A stretch of 26,189 nt of DNA from an uncultured Tessaracoccus sp. (GTDB lineage: Bacteria > Actinomycetota > Actinomycetes > Propionibacteriales > Propionibacteriaceae): assembly GCF_947286155.1 (NCBI RefSeq), contig NZ_CAMYPD010000039.1, positions 1-26,189 of the forward strand. Direction: 5' to 3'. The notes under the pieces were generated by a model. The model was not told where the DNA came from. It searched no databases and saw only the letters and a list, made by a program, of their open reading frames with translations. A program made the translations under genes and the position numbers. Numbering within the stretch: the first letter of the stretch is position 1; each line of letters begins with the position of its first letter. Shown piece by piece: positions 13,582 through 21,894 of this stretch.

Positions 13582-15183
13582 ATGGCATCCCGAAGCACCA
13601 ACTCGTCCACGCTCGGCCTGGAGGCATCACTCTGGGACGCCGCAAACCGGCTACGTTCAAACATGGATGCGTCCGAGTACAAGCACGTCGTCCTCGGCCT
13701 GCTGTTTCTGAAGTACGTCTCCGACAAGTTCGAGATGCGGCGTGAGCTACTCGAAGCGCAGTACAGCGACCCGAACTCCGACACTTACCTGCCTTCCGAT
13801 GAGGCGCGGGCCATGATGCTGGAGGATCGCGATTCCTACACTGCCGAGGGCGTGTTCTGGGTGCCGGAAGGCCACCGTTGGGACGACCTTCGCAAGGCTG
13901 CCAAGCAGCCTGATATCGGTCGCATCATTGATGACGCGATGGATGCCATTGAGAAAGAAAACGAGGCGCTTCAGGGCATCCTCCCGAAGAACTACAACCG
14001 TCGTGAACTCTCCCCCACGGTGCTTGGCGGGCTCATCGACACCTTCTCTCGCAGCGATCTGGCCGCCGAAGAGCGCAAGGACGAGGACCTGCTCGGGCGC
14101 GTCTACGAATATATGCTTGGCCGCTACGCTGCGGACGAAGGCAAGAGCGGCGGCGAGTTCTATACCCCGCGCTCCGTCGTCTCCCTCCTTACGGAGATGA
14201 TCCGCCCCTACCGTGGCCGCATCTACGACCCGTGCTGCGGCTCGGGTGGCATGTTCATTCAGGCCGAGAAGTTCGTGGAAGCCCATTCTGGCCATCGCAA
14301 CGACCTCGCGGTCTACGGGCAGGAGATGAACCCGACGACGTGGCGCCTCGCCCAGATGAACCTCGCCATCCGAGGCATCGAGGCGAACCTCGGGCCCGTG
14401 TGGGGTGACTCCTTCGCGGACGACAAGCACCCGGATCTGAGGGCCGATTTCATCCTCTCTAACCCGCCCTTCAACATCTCCCAGTGGGGTGGCGAACGAC
14501 TAACTGACGACAAGCGCTGGGTCTACGGCGTCCCACCAAAAGGCAACGCGAACTACGCGTGGATTCAGCACATGCTCCACCACCTCTCCCCCACGGGAAC
14601 CATGGCGGTGGTTCTCGCGAATGGGTCACTTACCGTCAACACGTCAGGCCAAGGAGACATTCGTCAGCGCATGGTCGAGGACGATGTGGTGGAGTGCATC
14701 GTCGCACTGCCATCACAGTTGTTCTACTCAGTGCAGATTCCCGTCTCCGTCTGGTTCCTTACGAAAGACAAGACTGCGAAGAAGGTGAAGAGCGAAGACC
14801 CGCAGCGTGACCGTCAAGGCGAAGTGCTTTTCATCGACGCCCGCAACGTGGGCTATATGGAAACCCGGACGCAGCGCAACCTCTCACCCGAAGATGTGGC
14901 GAAGATCGCTGACACGTACAACGCGTGGCGCGGTGACCCGAACCTCCAGCCGTACGAGGACGTCCCCGGATTCTGCGCCGCTGTCTCACTGGACGACGTG
15001 GCGGAGGCCGGATTCGCCCTCAGCCCGGGCCGCTACGTCGGCGCCGAGGAAGTCGAGGACGACGGCATCCCCGTCGAGGAGAAGATCGCCGCCCTCACCG
15101 AGCAGATCCGCGAAGGATTCGCCGCCCGAGCCGAGCTGCAGGCGAAGGTGGACGCGGCGCTCGATGCATTGGCGGTGGAGTGA
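13582..15183 (+). CDS. hsdM: type I restriction-modification DNA methyltransferase subunit
   Basis: A 533-residue N6-adenine methyltransferase subunit of a type I restriction-modification system. Residues ~8-160 are the helical HsdM N-terminal domain (NMDASEYKHVVLGLLFLKYVSDKF), followed by the AdoMet-binding motif DPCCGSGGMF (216-225) and the catalytic NPPF (294-297). The C-terminal ~90 residues contain a helical tail (EEKIAALTEQIREGFAARAEL) that contacts HsdS. Start ATG 13582; the ribosome binding site is weak. It is the first gene of hsdM-hsdS-hsdR, with 1-base and 4-base overlaps at the two junctions, so the complex is made from one message. Confidence 0.96.
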   Translation: MASRSTNSSTLGLEASLWDAANRLRSNMDASEYKHVVLGLLFLKYVSDKFEMRRELLEAQYSDPNSDTYLPSDEARAMMLEDRDSYTAEGVFWVPEGHRWDDLRKAAKQPDIGRIIDDAMDAIEKENEALQGILPKNYNRRELSPTVLGGLIDTFSRSDLAAEERKDEDLLGRVYEYMLGRYAADEGKSGGEFYTPRSVVSLLTEMIRPYRGRIYDPCCGSGGMFIQAEKFVEAHSGHRNDLAVYGQEMNPTTWRLAQMNLAIRGIEANLGPVWGDSFADDKHPDLRADFILSNPPFNISQWGGERLTDDKRWVYGVPPKGNANYAWIQHMLHHLSPTGTMAVVLANGSLTVNTSGQGDIRQRMVEDDVVECIVALPSQLFYSVQIPVSVWFLTKDKTAKKVKSEDPQRDRQGEVLFIDARNVGYMETRTQRNLSPEDVAKIADTYNAWRGDPNLQPYEDVPGFCAAVSLDDVAEAGFALSPGRYVGAEEVEDDGIPVEEKIAALTEQIREGFAARAELQAKVDAALDALAVE

Positions 15184-16310
15184 TGGAGACCCCCTCAGGT
15201 TTCAATCTCATTCGTTTGGGCGATGTAGCGGAGGTGTTTGACGGGCCACACGCCACTCCTCGGAAGGTGGATTCTGGGCCTTGGTATCTCAATATCGCCT
15301 CGCTGACGAATGGCCGTGTTGATCTACGCCAGTCCACTCACATCCACCACGACGACGTTGCCAAATGGACGCGCCGTGTTCAGCCGCAGCAGGGCGATAC
15401 CCTCTTCTCGTATGAGACTCGTTTGGGTGAGGCCGGTTACTGGGATAGCGCTGCCCCAGCAGTATTGGGCCGAAGAATGGGTTTGCTACGTCCGAAGCCC
15501 GGCCGCGTCATTGCTCGGTATCTCACTTACGCATATCTAGGCGAACAGTTTCAAGAGGTCCTGAGAAAAGGCACTCTCTACGGGGTCACGGTTAATCGAA
15601 TACCGGTAGGGGCGTTGCCCAACTGGCCGATTCTTCTCCCAAGCATTGAGGAGCAGCAGCGCATCGCAGGTGTACTCGGAGCCTTCGATGACCTCATCGA
15701 GACGAACCTGAGATTGGCTGTTGACCTCAGAACCGCCATCAGCACTTCCTACGAGCTGGAACGACGTAAAGCAGACACAATCGTCCCGCTGTCTGAAGTA
15801 GCTGATCACGGCCCGGGTAAGTATCTGGCGAAGGATGAATATCGATCGGGCGGCGCCTACCCCGTCTTCGGGTCCAATAGCCGAATGGGGACTCACTCAG
15901 AGGCGATGTACGAGGGAACCATGACTGTACTTGCGAGGATTGGATCGAACTGCGGCGCCCTCCATCTCCATTCTGGAGGAGCATGGATCAACAACAATGC
16001 CTCGATCATCCAATCGCACGATGCTCGTGTGGCGGTCCGATTGCATGAGTCTCTTGAACGAGTCGACATGGACCTACATCGCAGCGGCAGTGGCCAGCCA
16101 TTCATTCAAACAAAGTCTCTTATGGCGGAGCAGATCCCATGGCCTTCGATCACTCCAAATAGCTGGGACGCTACGGCACAGACCCTGTTGGACGCGGCAG
16201 CGGACGCAGAGACCGACGCCATATTCTTGAAGTCGAGACGCGACGAACTCCTCCCCCTGCTTGTGTCTGGCAAAGTCCGCGTGTCCGAGGTGGAAGGGAG
16301 CCTGCCGTGA
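15183..16310 (+). CDS. hsdS: type I restriction-modification specificity subunit
   Basis: A 375-residue specificity subunit that selects the DNA target for HsdM and HsdR. Two target-recognition regions are seen: the first (about 8-155) opens with LGDVAEVFDGPHATP, a common HsdS start; the second (about 203-340) contains YPVFGSNSRMGTHSEA. Each is followed by a helical conserved spacer, LPSIEEQQRIAGVLGAFDDL (after the first) and SRRDELLPLLVSGKVRV (at the end). I chose ATG 15183, which overlaps the hsdM stop (TGATG); GTG 15180 is the alternative. The protein is at the short end of the family (often 380-460), but both halves appear complete. The sequence recognised cannot be read from the protein alone. 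Confidence 0.93.
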   Translation: METPSGFNLIRLGDVAEVFDGPHATPRKVDSGPWYLNIASLTNGRVDLRQSTHIHHDDVAKWTRRVQPQQGDTLFSYETRLGEAGYWDSAAPAVLGRRMGLLRPKPGRVIARYLTYAYLGEQFQEVLRKGTLYGVTVNRIPVGALPNWPILLPSIEEQQRIAGVLGAFDDLIETNLRLAVDLRTAISTSYELERRKADTIVPLSEVADHGPGKYLAKDEYRSGGAYPVFGSNSRMGTHSEAMYEGTMTVLARIGSNCGALHLHSGGAWINNNASIIQSHDARVAVRLHESLERVDMDLHRSGSGQPFIQTKSLMAEQIPWPSITPNSWDATAQTLLDAAADAETDAIFLKSRRDELLPLLVSGKVRVSEVEGSLP

Positions 16311-19300
16311 GCGTTGCGGAGTCTGATCTGGAGGATTGGGTGCTGGAGATGCTGGCCGACGAGGGCTGGCAGGTCGCCCAGGGGCCCGACATCGCCCCAG
16401 GCACACCGGGAGCGGAGCGCGTCGACTACCGTGAGGTCGTCCTCATCGATCGTCTCCGCAACGCCGTCGGAGAGTTGAACCCCAAGCTGCCTGCTGAGGT
16501 TGTCGAGGAGGTAGTGAAGATCGCCTTGCGCCCGGATGCGAAGGTGATCGGGACGGAGAACTGGCGGGCCTATCAACTGCTGATCTTCGGAGTTCCCGTC
16601 GAGTATCGCGACGCAGACGGAGTGCTCCGCAACGTTCGTGCTCGGCTCATCGATTGGAGCAATCCTCAGGCGAACGATCTACTGGCGGTCAATCAATTCA
16701 CTGTGATCGGCACGAGGGAACGGCGCCCTGATGTGGTGCTGTTCGTGAACGGTCTGCCGCTTGGCCTGTTCGAGCTGAAGAAGCCAGGCGAGGAGAACGC
16801 TACCGTCACCGGTGCCTACAATCAGGTGCAGACGTACAAGCAGCAGATTCCTGCCCTGTTCACGTGGAATCAGGCAGTGATCGTCTCCGATGGATTCCTC
16901 GCTCGCCTTGGCACCGTGACTGCCCCCGAGAATCACTTCCAGGCTTGGAAGACCATTGACGGAGAGCGTCTCGTCCCCCAGTTCAAGCCCGAGATCGAGA
17001 CCATCGTTCAGGGCTTCCTCCGCCCCGAGGTCTTCCTGAACTGGGTACGGAACTTCATCGCGTTCAAGGGTGAGGGCGAGAAGGCCATCAAGATCGGCGC
17101 GAAGTATCACCAGTACTGGGCGGTCACGAAGGCAATTCGGGAGACGGTCGACGCCATGGAGGGCGATGGCCGCGCAGGGGTCGTCTGGCATACGCAGGGC
17201 TCAGGCAAGTCGTTCGAGATGGCGTGGTACGCAGGGCAACTCATGCGGCACCCCGCGATGGAGAACCCCACCATCGTCGTGCTCACCGACCGCAATGACT
17301 TGGATGACCAGCTGTTCGAGGAGACGTTCGCAGCCACCAAGCCGGGTGCCCCGTTGCCCGAGTCTCCCGTGCAGGCCGACACCCGGCAAGGCCTGAAGGA
17401 TCTGCTCCAAGGCCGGGAGTCGGGCGGCATCATCTTCACCACGATCCAGAAGTTCGGGCTCACGAAGGACGAGCGCGAAGCAGGCGAGCAGTTCCCGCTC
17501 CTGACAGACCGCGTCAACGTGGTCGTGATGGTGGACGAGGCTCACCGCTCGAACTACGACTTCATTGACGGGTTCGCTCGCCACCTCCGCGATGGTCTCC
17601 CCAACGCGACCTACATCGGCTTCACGGGAACGCCCCTCGAAGCCAAGGACAAGTCCACGACCGCCGTGTTCGGCCCCGTAATCGACGCCTACGATCTCAC
17701 GCAGGCCGTCGAAGACGGCGCCACCGTCAAAGTGTTCTACGAGCCGCGCCTCGCGAAGGTTCGCCTTCCCGAGGATGCCCTCGCCGACATCGACGACGCG
17801 TTCACCATGGCCGTCTCTGGTAGTGAGGAAGAGGCCCAGGAACGTCTGAAGTCGAAATGGGCTCGTGTGGAGGCCGTCGTCGGAGCGGACGAGCGGCTTG
17901 ACGAACTTGCCCGTGACATTGTGAGTCACTGGGAGGCTCGTAAGGCCGTCATGCCACAAGCCAAATGCATGGTGGTCACCATGTCGCGTCGCATCGCCGT
18001 CGAACTCCACGACAAGATCAAGGCCCTGCGTCCCGAGTGGTACTCCGAGGACAATGCCAAGGGTCGCATGAAGATCGTCATGAGTGGAGACGCCTCTGAC
18101 CCGTTGGAGTGGCAGGAACATCTCCGCTCCAAGAAGGCCTCGCGCGAACTGAAGACTCGCGCCTCCAATCCTGACGATGAACTGGACATGCTCATCGTCC
18201 GCGACATGTGGTTGACGGGCTACGACTCCCCCGCCACGACGACGATGTACGTCGACAAGCCCATGGCCAATGTGCCACTCATGCAGGCCATCACGCGCGT
18301 GAATCGGACATTCAAGGACAAGCCCGCAGGGCTGGTCGTCGACTACATCGGCATCGCGGAAGACCTGAAGGAAGCACTCGGCAACTACACCAAGCGCGAC
18401 CGCGACAACCAGAACGTCGGAGCTGAGGTCGAGGAGACCGTCGTCCCCGAGATGCGCCAGGAACACGACATCGTGTGCTCCATCCTCCATGGCTTCGACT
18501 GGCGTCCCCGGCTGGAGGACAAATCACCCAAGGCGTACATCCACGCGGTCATGGACGGCGTGGAATGGTTGCTCACCCAAGAGCACGCCGAAGACCCTAT
18601 GGAGGGCGTTGACGAGGAGCAGGGCTCCGAGAAGAAGCCCATGACCATCAAGCAGCGTTTCATCGCGCACAGCAAGCGACTTCAGTCGTGGTTCTCGATG
18701 GTGCCAGCCTCAGACGCCGCCACGGCCATTCGCGACGACGTGGGCTACTTCGATGCGGTTCGCGTTGCTATCCGCAAGATCGAGAATGCAGGCCGCGGAG
18801 CCGGAGACTCCGACGCTGAGCTTGATACCGCCATCCGGCAGATCGTCTCCGAGAGCATGACTGGCACCGGCATGGTGGACATCTACGCCGAGGCGGGCAT
18901 CGCCAACCCGGACATCTCCATCATCGACGACGCCTTCGTCGACAAGATCATGAACTCCAAGCGTCCCAACCTCCAGTTGGAGGCCCTGAAGCGACTGCTT
19001 TCCACCGAGGTGAAAGCCACCAGCAAGCGCAACGTCGTGAAGGGCAAGGAGTTCTCCGTCATGCTCAATGAGGCGCTCCTGAAATACCAGAACCGAAGCC
19101 TGGACACGGCGCAAGTTGTCGCGGAACTGGTGAAGTTAGCACAAGCCCTGAAGGCTGAGCATGAGCGTGGGGAACAGACCGGGCTAACCGAGGACGAACT
19201 CGCGTTCTACGACGCGCTCAGGACCAACGAGGCAGCTGTCGAAGCGATGAAGGACGAAACCCTGCGCGCCATCGCTCTTGACCTCACCAAGATCGTCCGC

Positions 19301-19474
19301 CGCGACGCGAAGACCGACTGGTCCTTGAAGGAGCAGGTGCGAGCCAAGATGCGCTCCACGATCAAGGTTCTGCTGCTGAGGCACGGCTATCCGCCGGACA
19401 AAGCCCAGTCGGCCACCGACCTGATCCTGAAGCAGGCAGAGACCATGGGCGAGAACATTGAGGATGAGCGATGA
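16307..19474 (+). CDS. hsdR: type I restriction enzyme motor/nuclease subunit
   Basis: A 1055-residue restriction subunit that translocates and cuts unmodified DNA. In order: a PD-(D/E)xK nuclease with D142 in RPDVVLFVNG and E156/K158 in FELKKPG; an SF2 ATPase with Walker A GSGKS (298-302), DEAH (410-413), motif III FTGTP, and motif VI region DMWLTGYDSP...AITRVNRTF; then a helical C-terminal region that binds the methyltransferase complex. All catalytic residues appear intact. GTG 16307 overlaps the hsdS stop by 4 bases. It ends 141 bases before the TIR gene, so the next operon could be read through from here or have its own promoter. Confidence 0.96.
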   Translation: MSVAESDLEDWVLEMLADEGWQVAQGPDIAPGTPGAERVDYREVVLIDRLRNAVGELNPKLPAEVVEEVVKIALRPDAKVIGTENWRAYQLLIFGVPVEYRDADGVLRNVRARLIDWSNPQANDLLAVNQFTVIGTRERRPDVVLFVNGLPLGLFELKKPGEENATVTGAYNQVQTYKQQIPALFTWNQAVIVSDGFLARLGTVTAPENHFQAWKTIDGERLVPQFKPEIETIVQGFLRPEVFLNWVRNFIAFKGEGEKAIKIGAKYHQYWAVTKAIRETVDAMEGDGRAGVVWHTQGSGKSFEMAWYAGQLMRHPAMENPTIVVLTDRNDLDDQLFEETFAATKPGAPLPESPVQADTRQGLKDLLQGRESGGIIFTTIQKFGLTKDEREAGEQFPLLTDRVNVVVMVDEAHRSNYDFIDGFARHLRDGLPNATYIGFTGTPLEAKDKSTTAVFGPVIDAYDLTQAVEDGATVKVFYEPRLAKVRLPEDALADIDDAFTMAVSGSEEEAQERLKSKWARVEAVVGADERLDELARDIVSHWEARKAVMPQAKCMVVTMSRRIAVELHDKIKALRPEWYSEDNAKGRMKIVMSGDASDPLEWQEHLRSKKASRELKTRASNPDDELDMLIVRDMWLTGYDSPATTTMYVDKPMANVPLMQAITRVNRTFKDKPAGLVVDYIGIAEDLKEALGNYTKRDRDNQNVGAEVEETVVPEMRQEHDIVCSILHGFDWRPRLEDKSPKAYIHAVMDGVEWLLTQEHAEDPMEGVDEEQGSEKKPMTIKQRFIAHSKRLQSWFSMVPASDAATAIRDDVGYFDAVRVAIRKIENAGRGAGDSDAELDTAIRQIVSESMTGTGMVDIYAEAGIANPDISIIDDAFVDKIMNSKRPNLQLEALKRLLSTEVKATSKRNVVKGKEFSVMLNEALLKYQNRSLDTAQVVAELVKLAQALKAEHERGEQTGLTEDELAFYDALRTNEAAVEAMKDETLRAIALDLTKIVRRDAKTDWSLKEQVRAKMRSTIKVLLLRHGYPPDKAQSATDLILKQAETMGENIEDER

Positions 19475-19554
19475 GAATCCTTGGGGAGCAACTCAATCGA
19501 TCATACTCGCAGGTTTGGCGAAACATGTGCTGCCGAAAATGTCAGTGCGCTCTG

Positions 19555-19570
19555 CTACCACTATGGGTAG
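19555..19570. promoter_or_regulatory. short dyad upstream of the TIR operon
   Basis: CTACC (19555-19559) and GGTAG (19566-19570) flank ACTATG, 45-60 bases before the TIR start. The only gap before the operon (19475-19615) must hold its promoter if it has one, but no clean -35/-10 pair was found. A GAAAGGG purine run (19601-19607) is the likely ribosome binding site. Confidence 0.25.
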
Positions 19571-19615
19571 AGATCGGCCGGGGAGTGTCCCCCACGACTA
19601 GAAAGGGTTCGGATC

Positions 19616-20089
19616 ATGGCTAAATCCGTCTTTTACTCATTCCACTACGAGCGCGACGTGCTCCGCGTCCAACTCGTTCGCAACATCAACGCCCTCGAAG
19701 GCCAGCCCTTGCTCAACGCGCAGGCATGGGAGGAAGTGCGGGAGAAGGGCGACGCCGCTATCAAGGACTGGATCGCGGAGCAGATGGCCTACAAAAAGGC
19801 GGTTATTGTGCTCATCGGTCAGCAGACGGCGAACCGCAGGTGGGTCAACTACGAGATCAGCAAGGCATGGGAGGACAAGAAACCCCTACTTGGAGTCCGC
19901 ATCCATGGCCTTTCCTCCATGGGCACTGTGGATTGCGCTGGGGCCAACCCATTCAGCGCTACCTATGACATCCCAATCTTCGACCCCACCACGCTGACTT
20001 GGGACGGTAAGATCGACTCCAATGCGACGTACAGGAAGCTGGTCGACAATTTGGAGTGGTGGTCGTCTCAGGGAAAGGTCAGGTCGTGA
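19616..20089 (+). CDS. TIR-domain protein (MTH538/ThsB-like)
   Basis: A 157-residue single-domain TIR-like protein of the MTH538/DUF1863 type, the group that includes ThsB of Thoeris anti-phage systems. Box 1 is KSVFYSFHYERD (4-14); the central strand KAVIVLIG (61-68) is followed by W76 and E80 in RRWVNYEISKAW, where E80 aligns by motif with the catalytic glutamate of NADase TIRs. Thus it could cleave NAD+ and build a cyclic or conjugated ADP-ribose signal (known for ThsB; inferred here). The C-terminal ~55 residues include a DIPIFDPTTLTWDGK segment and end WWSSQGK. No ThsA-type effector is adjacent; instead the stop overlaps a HIT gene by 4 bases. ATG 19616 is preceded by GAAAGGG 8 bases away. 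Confidence 0.85.
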   Translation: MAKSVFYSFHYERDVLRVQLVRNINALEGQPLLNAQAWEEVREKGDAAIKDWIAEQMAYKKAVIVLIGQQTANRRWVNYEISKAWEDKKPLLGVRIHGLSSMGTVDCAGANPFSATYDIPIFDPTTLTWDGKIDSNATYRKLVDNLEWWSSQGKVRS

Positions 20090-20532
20090 TTGAGCCTTAC
20101 GACTGCTCCTTCTGCGAGATCGTCCAGCGGGAGGACCCGCACGCTCGCGAAGTTTACCGAGATGCGCACGTCGTAGGCTTCTTTCCGACCGAGCCCGCCG
20201 TGCTCGGCCACACCTTGATCGTCCCAAAGGCGCATGTATCCGACATTTGGTCGCTCTCCGAGAAGTCAGCGGCTCATCTCGCCAGTGCCACAATTCGGCT
20301 CGCTGGAGCAATCCGCGAGGCAGTACACCCCGAAGGCCTAAACGTCATCCAATCCAATGGCACGGCAGCGACCCAAAGTGTCTTCCATCTCCACGTGCAC
20401 CTTGTGCCCCGCTGGGACGCCGATGCGATGGGCTCGATCTGGCCGAAGGAAACCAACTACAGCGAGCGCCAGAAGGACAGTGCCCTTAGTGCCGTTCGCG
20501 AGGCATGCCGGAACCTGTGCAGCGATGGGTGA
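20086..20532 (+). CDS. HIT-family nucleotide hydrolase/transferase
   Basis: A 148-residue histidine-triad protein. It opens with the family's CSFCEI (7-12), has GHTLIVPKAHV (41-51), and ends the domain with the triad HLHVHLVP (101-108), where H103 is the expected nucleophile that forms a nucleotidyl-histidine intermediate; N91 and S98 are the usual helpers. HIT proteins hydrolyse or transfer nucleotidyl groups on AMP-linked, dinucleoside polyphosphate or ADP-ribose-like substrates. GTG 20086 overlaps the TIR stop (GTGA), and its own stop overlaps the next gene by 8 bases, so it is made with both neighbours. Its position inside the TIR operon suggests it acts on the TIR product rather than in general metabolism; that is inference. 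Confidence 0.9.
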   Translation: MIEPYDCSFCEIVQREDPHAREVYRDAHVVGFFPTEPAVLGHTLIVPKAHVSDIWSLSEKSAAHLASATIRLAGAIREAVHPEGLNVIQSNGTAATQSVFHLHVHLVPRWDADAMGSIWPKETNYSERQKDSALSAVREACRNLCSDG

Positions 20533-21019
20533 ATCCAGTTCGTCACAACGGGACCCTGAGGACACCCGTAAGCACCTCGACTTCATCCAGGCCATCGTCA
20601 CACGCATGTCCGCCGCGTCGTCTAGGTCCAAGGCATGGCTCCTACCCGTGTCGACTGCCGCCTACGGCTATGCGCTGACGCAGAACGCTGATTCTGTGGC
20701 TTGGTTGGGTGTCGGGGCGACTTTGTTGTTCGCTTATCTCGACGCCAATTACCTTCGACAAGAGAAACGCTTCCGCAGCCTCTACAAGATTGTCGCCGAG
20801 GGACGGCATGACATTGCTACATTCTCATTGCAACCAGATGACCTGCCCTCAGATGTTCCCACCAAGGACAAGGGCGACTGGCCGGATTGGGCACCGAAGT
20901 GGGTCAATCGCGCGTTGCCGGGGCCGAATGTGTGGGCCTCCTGGTCGATCCTGCCGTTCTATGCACCATTGGCCGCCATCGGTATCTTCATCGCTTGCTG
21001 GGTTGGGCTGAAGGGATAA
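20525..21019 (+). CDS. small multi-pass membrane protein, candidate effector of the TIR-HIT operon
   Basis: A 164-residue protein. An N-terminal amphipathic helix (KHLDFIQAIVTRMSAASSRS, about 16-35) leads into two close membrane segments (about 37-52 and 57-72), then a charged helix DANYLRQEKRFRSLYKIVAEG (73-93), a polar stretch of ~45 residues, and a third hydrophobic segment (about 139-161). This layout matches a hypothetical family I recall from defence-rich regions and broadly resembles SLATT-type two-helix effectors that are thought to form pores on nucleotide signalling; I cannot confirm the family without a search. ATG 20525 overlaps the HIT stop by 8 bases. No enzyme motif is seen. 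Confidence 0.8.
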   Translation: MGESSSSQRDPEDTRKHLDFIQAIVTRMSAASSRSKAWLLPVSTAAYGYALTQNADSVAWLGVGATLLFAYLDANYLRQEKRFRSLYKIVAEGRHDIATFSLQPDDLPSDVPTKDKGDWPDWAPKWVNRALPGPNVWASWSILPFYAPLAAIGIFIACWVGLKG

Positions 21020-21262
21020 CGGCTCGGGGCTAACTGTAGTTGGCCTGGATTGGATGGGCCATGTCTCATAGTTCACCGGACAGATCTTGCGCTCATCGAA
21101 ACTGGCCAACTACCCAGTGGCAGCGTCAACCCTTCATGACACAACACAGCGGTGGGCGGCCACGCTACTTCCCTGCCGGTCGCTGGCCCAGGCTCGTTCT
21201 GCCAACAGTCGCTTAATGCACTCTTGCTACGGTGGACGCAGTTCGCTCAGAAAGCTTCGACT
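21020..21262. other. 243-base gap after the TIR operon
   Basis: No gene. The first ~95 bases carry the inverted repeat at 21036-21113. The rest leads to the promoter of the small membrane protein: TACGGT (21228-21233) within a TGCTACGGT extended -10 context, with transcription expected near 21240. Confidence 0.5.
21036..21113. repeat. 10-bp inverted repeat flanking 58 bases
   Basis: GTAGTTGGCC (21036-21045) and GGCCAACTAC (21104-21113) are perfect complements. The interior contains GTTCACCGGACAG, which looks like the ends of some insertion sequences to me, but no transposase remains. Options: a mobile-element scar or miniature element at the island edge, or a long-loop terminator for the TIR operon. 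Confidence 0.45.
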
Positions 21263-21856
21263 GTGACGCATCGCCTAGACAGACCCAAGCGCTCCGGTGC
21301 TCGTTGGTGGTTTCTGGCGATCGCTGTGGTCGTGGCGGCGGGTCTGGCGCTGTGGCTCTTGCCCGTTCCGATTCTCCTTGTGAAATCTGTGTTCATCTCC
21401 CCGCTCGACGTCAGTTCCGCGCTGTTCGCGGTGGCGTTCGTGTTCGCCGTCATCTTGCTCGTCGCCGGCGCCTGGCGTGCGTTTGCTCGCCGTGCATCTC
21501 GGATGATCGCGGTGATCGGTTGTGTGGCAGTGGCTCTTGTCTCGCCCATCGCCGTCCTAGGCCAGTCCATCGATCGCCCCACGCTGACACTGTTGTCAAC
21601 CGCTGCGACGCCGTGTGATGTCGTCGCGGTCGAACGGCAATACCTCTTTCAAGGCTATGGCACCGTGATGGTGCGCCGTGACACTGAGTGGTTCCTCCAC
21701 GAAGTCGCCTCCTACTCCTCCGACGACTACCCGTTTCCCGCGAGGAACGCCAGATTTTCGCTCACGCACGCAGGCGGTCATGCCACGTTGTTTTTCGACG
21801 TGACGCAACAGCAACAGGGCCAAGTGTGGCCCAACAGCTTCACTTTCACCTGCTGA
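21263..21856 (+). CDS. small membrane protein, unknown function
   Basis: A 197-residue protein from the GTG at 21263, chosen because a -10-like TACGGT lies at 21228-21233; an ATG 111 bases upstream is in the same frame but overlaps the promoter. Three hydrophobic segments (roughly residues 12-36, 41-65 and 77-97) follow a basic N terminus, then a soluble ~100-residue domain, probably outside the cell, with two cysteines (in ATPCDVV and the last residue). No family recognised. It ends 38 bases before the GNAT gene on the same strand, which has its own -10 box. Confidence 0.6.
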   Translation: MTHRLDRPKRSGARWWFLAIAVVVAAGLALWLLPVPILLVKSVFISPLDVSSALFAVAFVFAVILLVAGAWRAFARRASRMIAVIGCVAVALVSPIAVLGQSIDRPTLTLLSTAATPCDVVAVERQYLFQGYGTVMVRRDTEWFLHEVASYSSDDYPFPARNARFSLTHAGGHATLFFDVTQQQQGQVWPNSFTFTC

Positions 21857-21882
21857 GATGCACGGCGTCTGTAGCCACGTTC

Positions 21883-21894
21883 TAGGCTCGAGGT
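21883..21894 (+). promoter_or_regulatory. -10 box of the leaderless GNAT promoter
   Basis: TAGGCT (21883-21888), CGAGGT, then ATG 21895: the same hexamer and the same 6-base spacing as at lnt. The GAGG may double as a ribosome binding site. Confidence 0.55.

Noticed and set aside
13265..13660. Upstream extension of ahpC and an overlapping plus-strand frame before hsdM
   Set aside because: AhpC is complete from ATG 13264 with a good ribosome binding site; the extensions carry no family sequence. A possible oxyR remnant was sought here and not found.
17201..18490. 429-codon open frame on the minus strand
   Set aside because: Antisense shadow of hsdR, which has intact helicase and nuclease motifs in the other direction.
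19574..19594. Small G/C hairpin GGGG-AGTGT-CCCC before the TIR gene, as an hsdR terminator
   Set aside because: Only a 4-bp stem, no U-tract, and about 100 bases after the hsdR stop; could be chance.
19616..20089. Classical two-gene Thoeris
   Set aside because: The TIR is ThsB-like, but no SIR2, SLOG, macro or caspase-like ThsA partner is next to it in the window.
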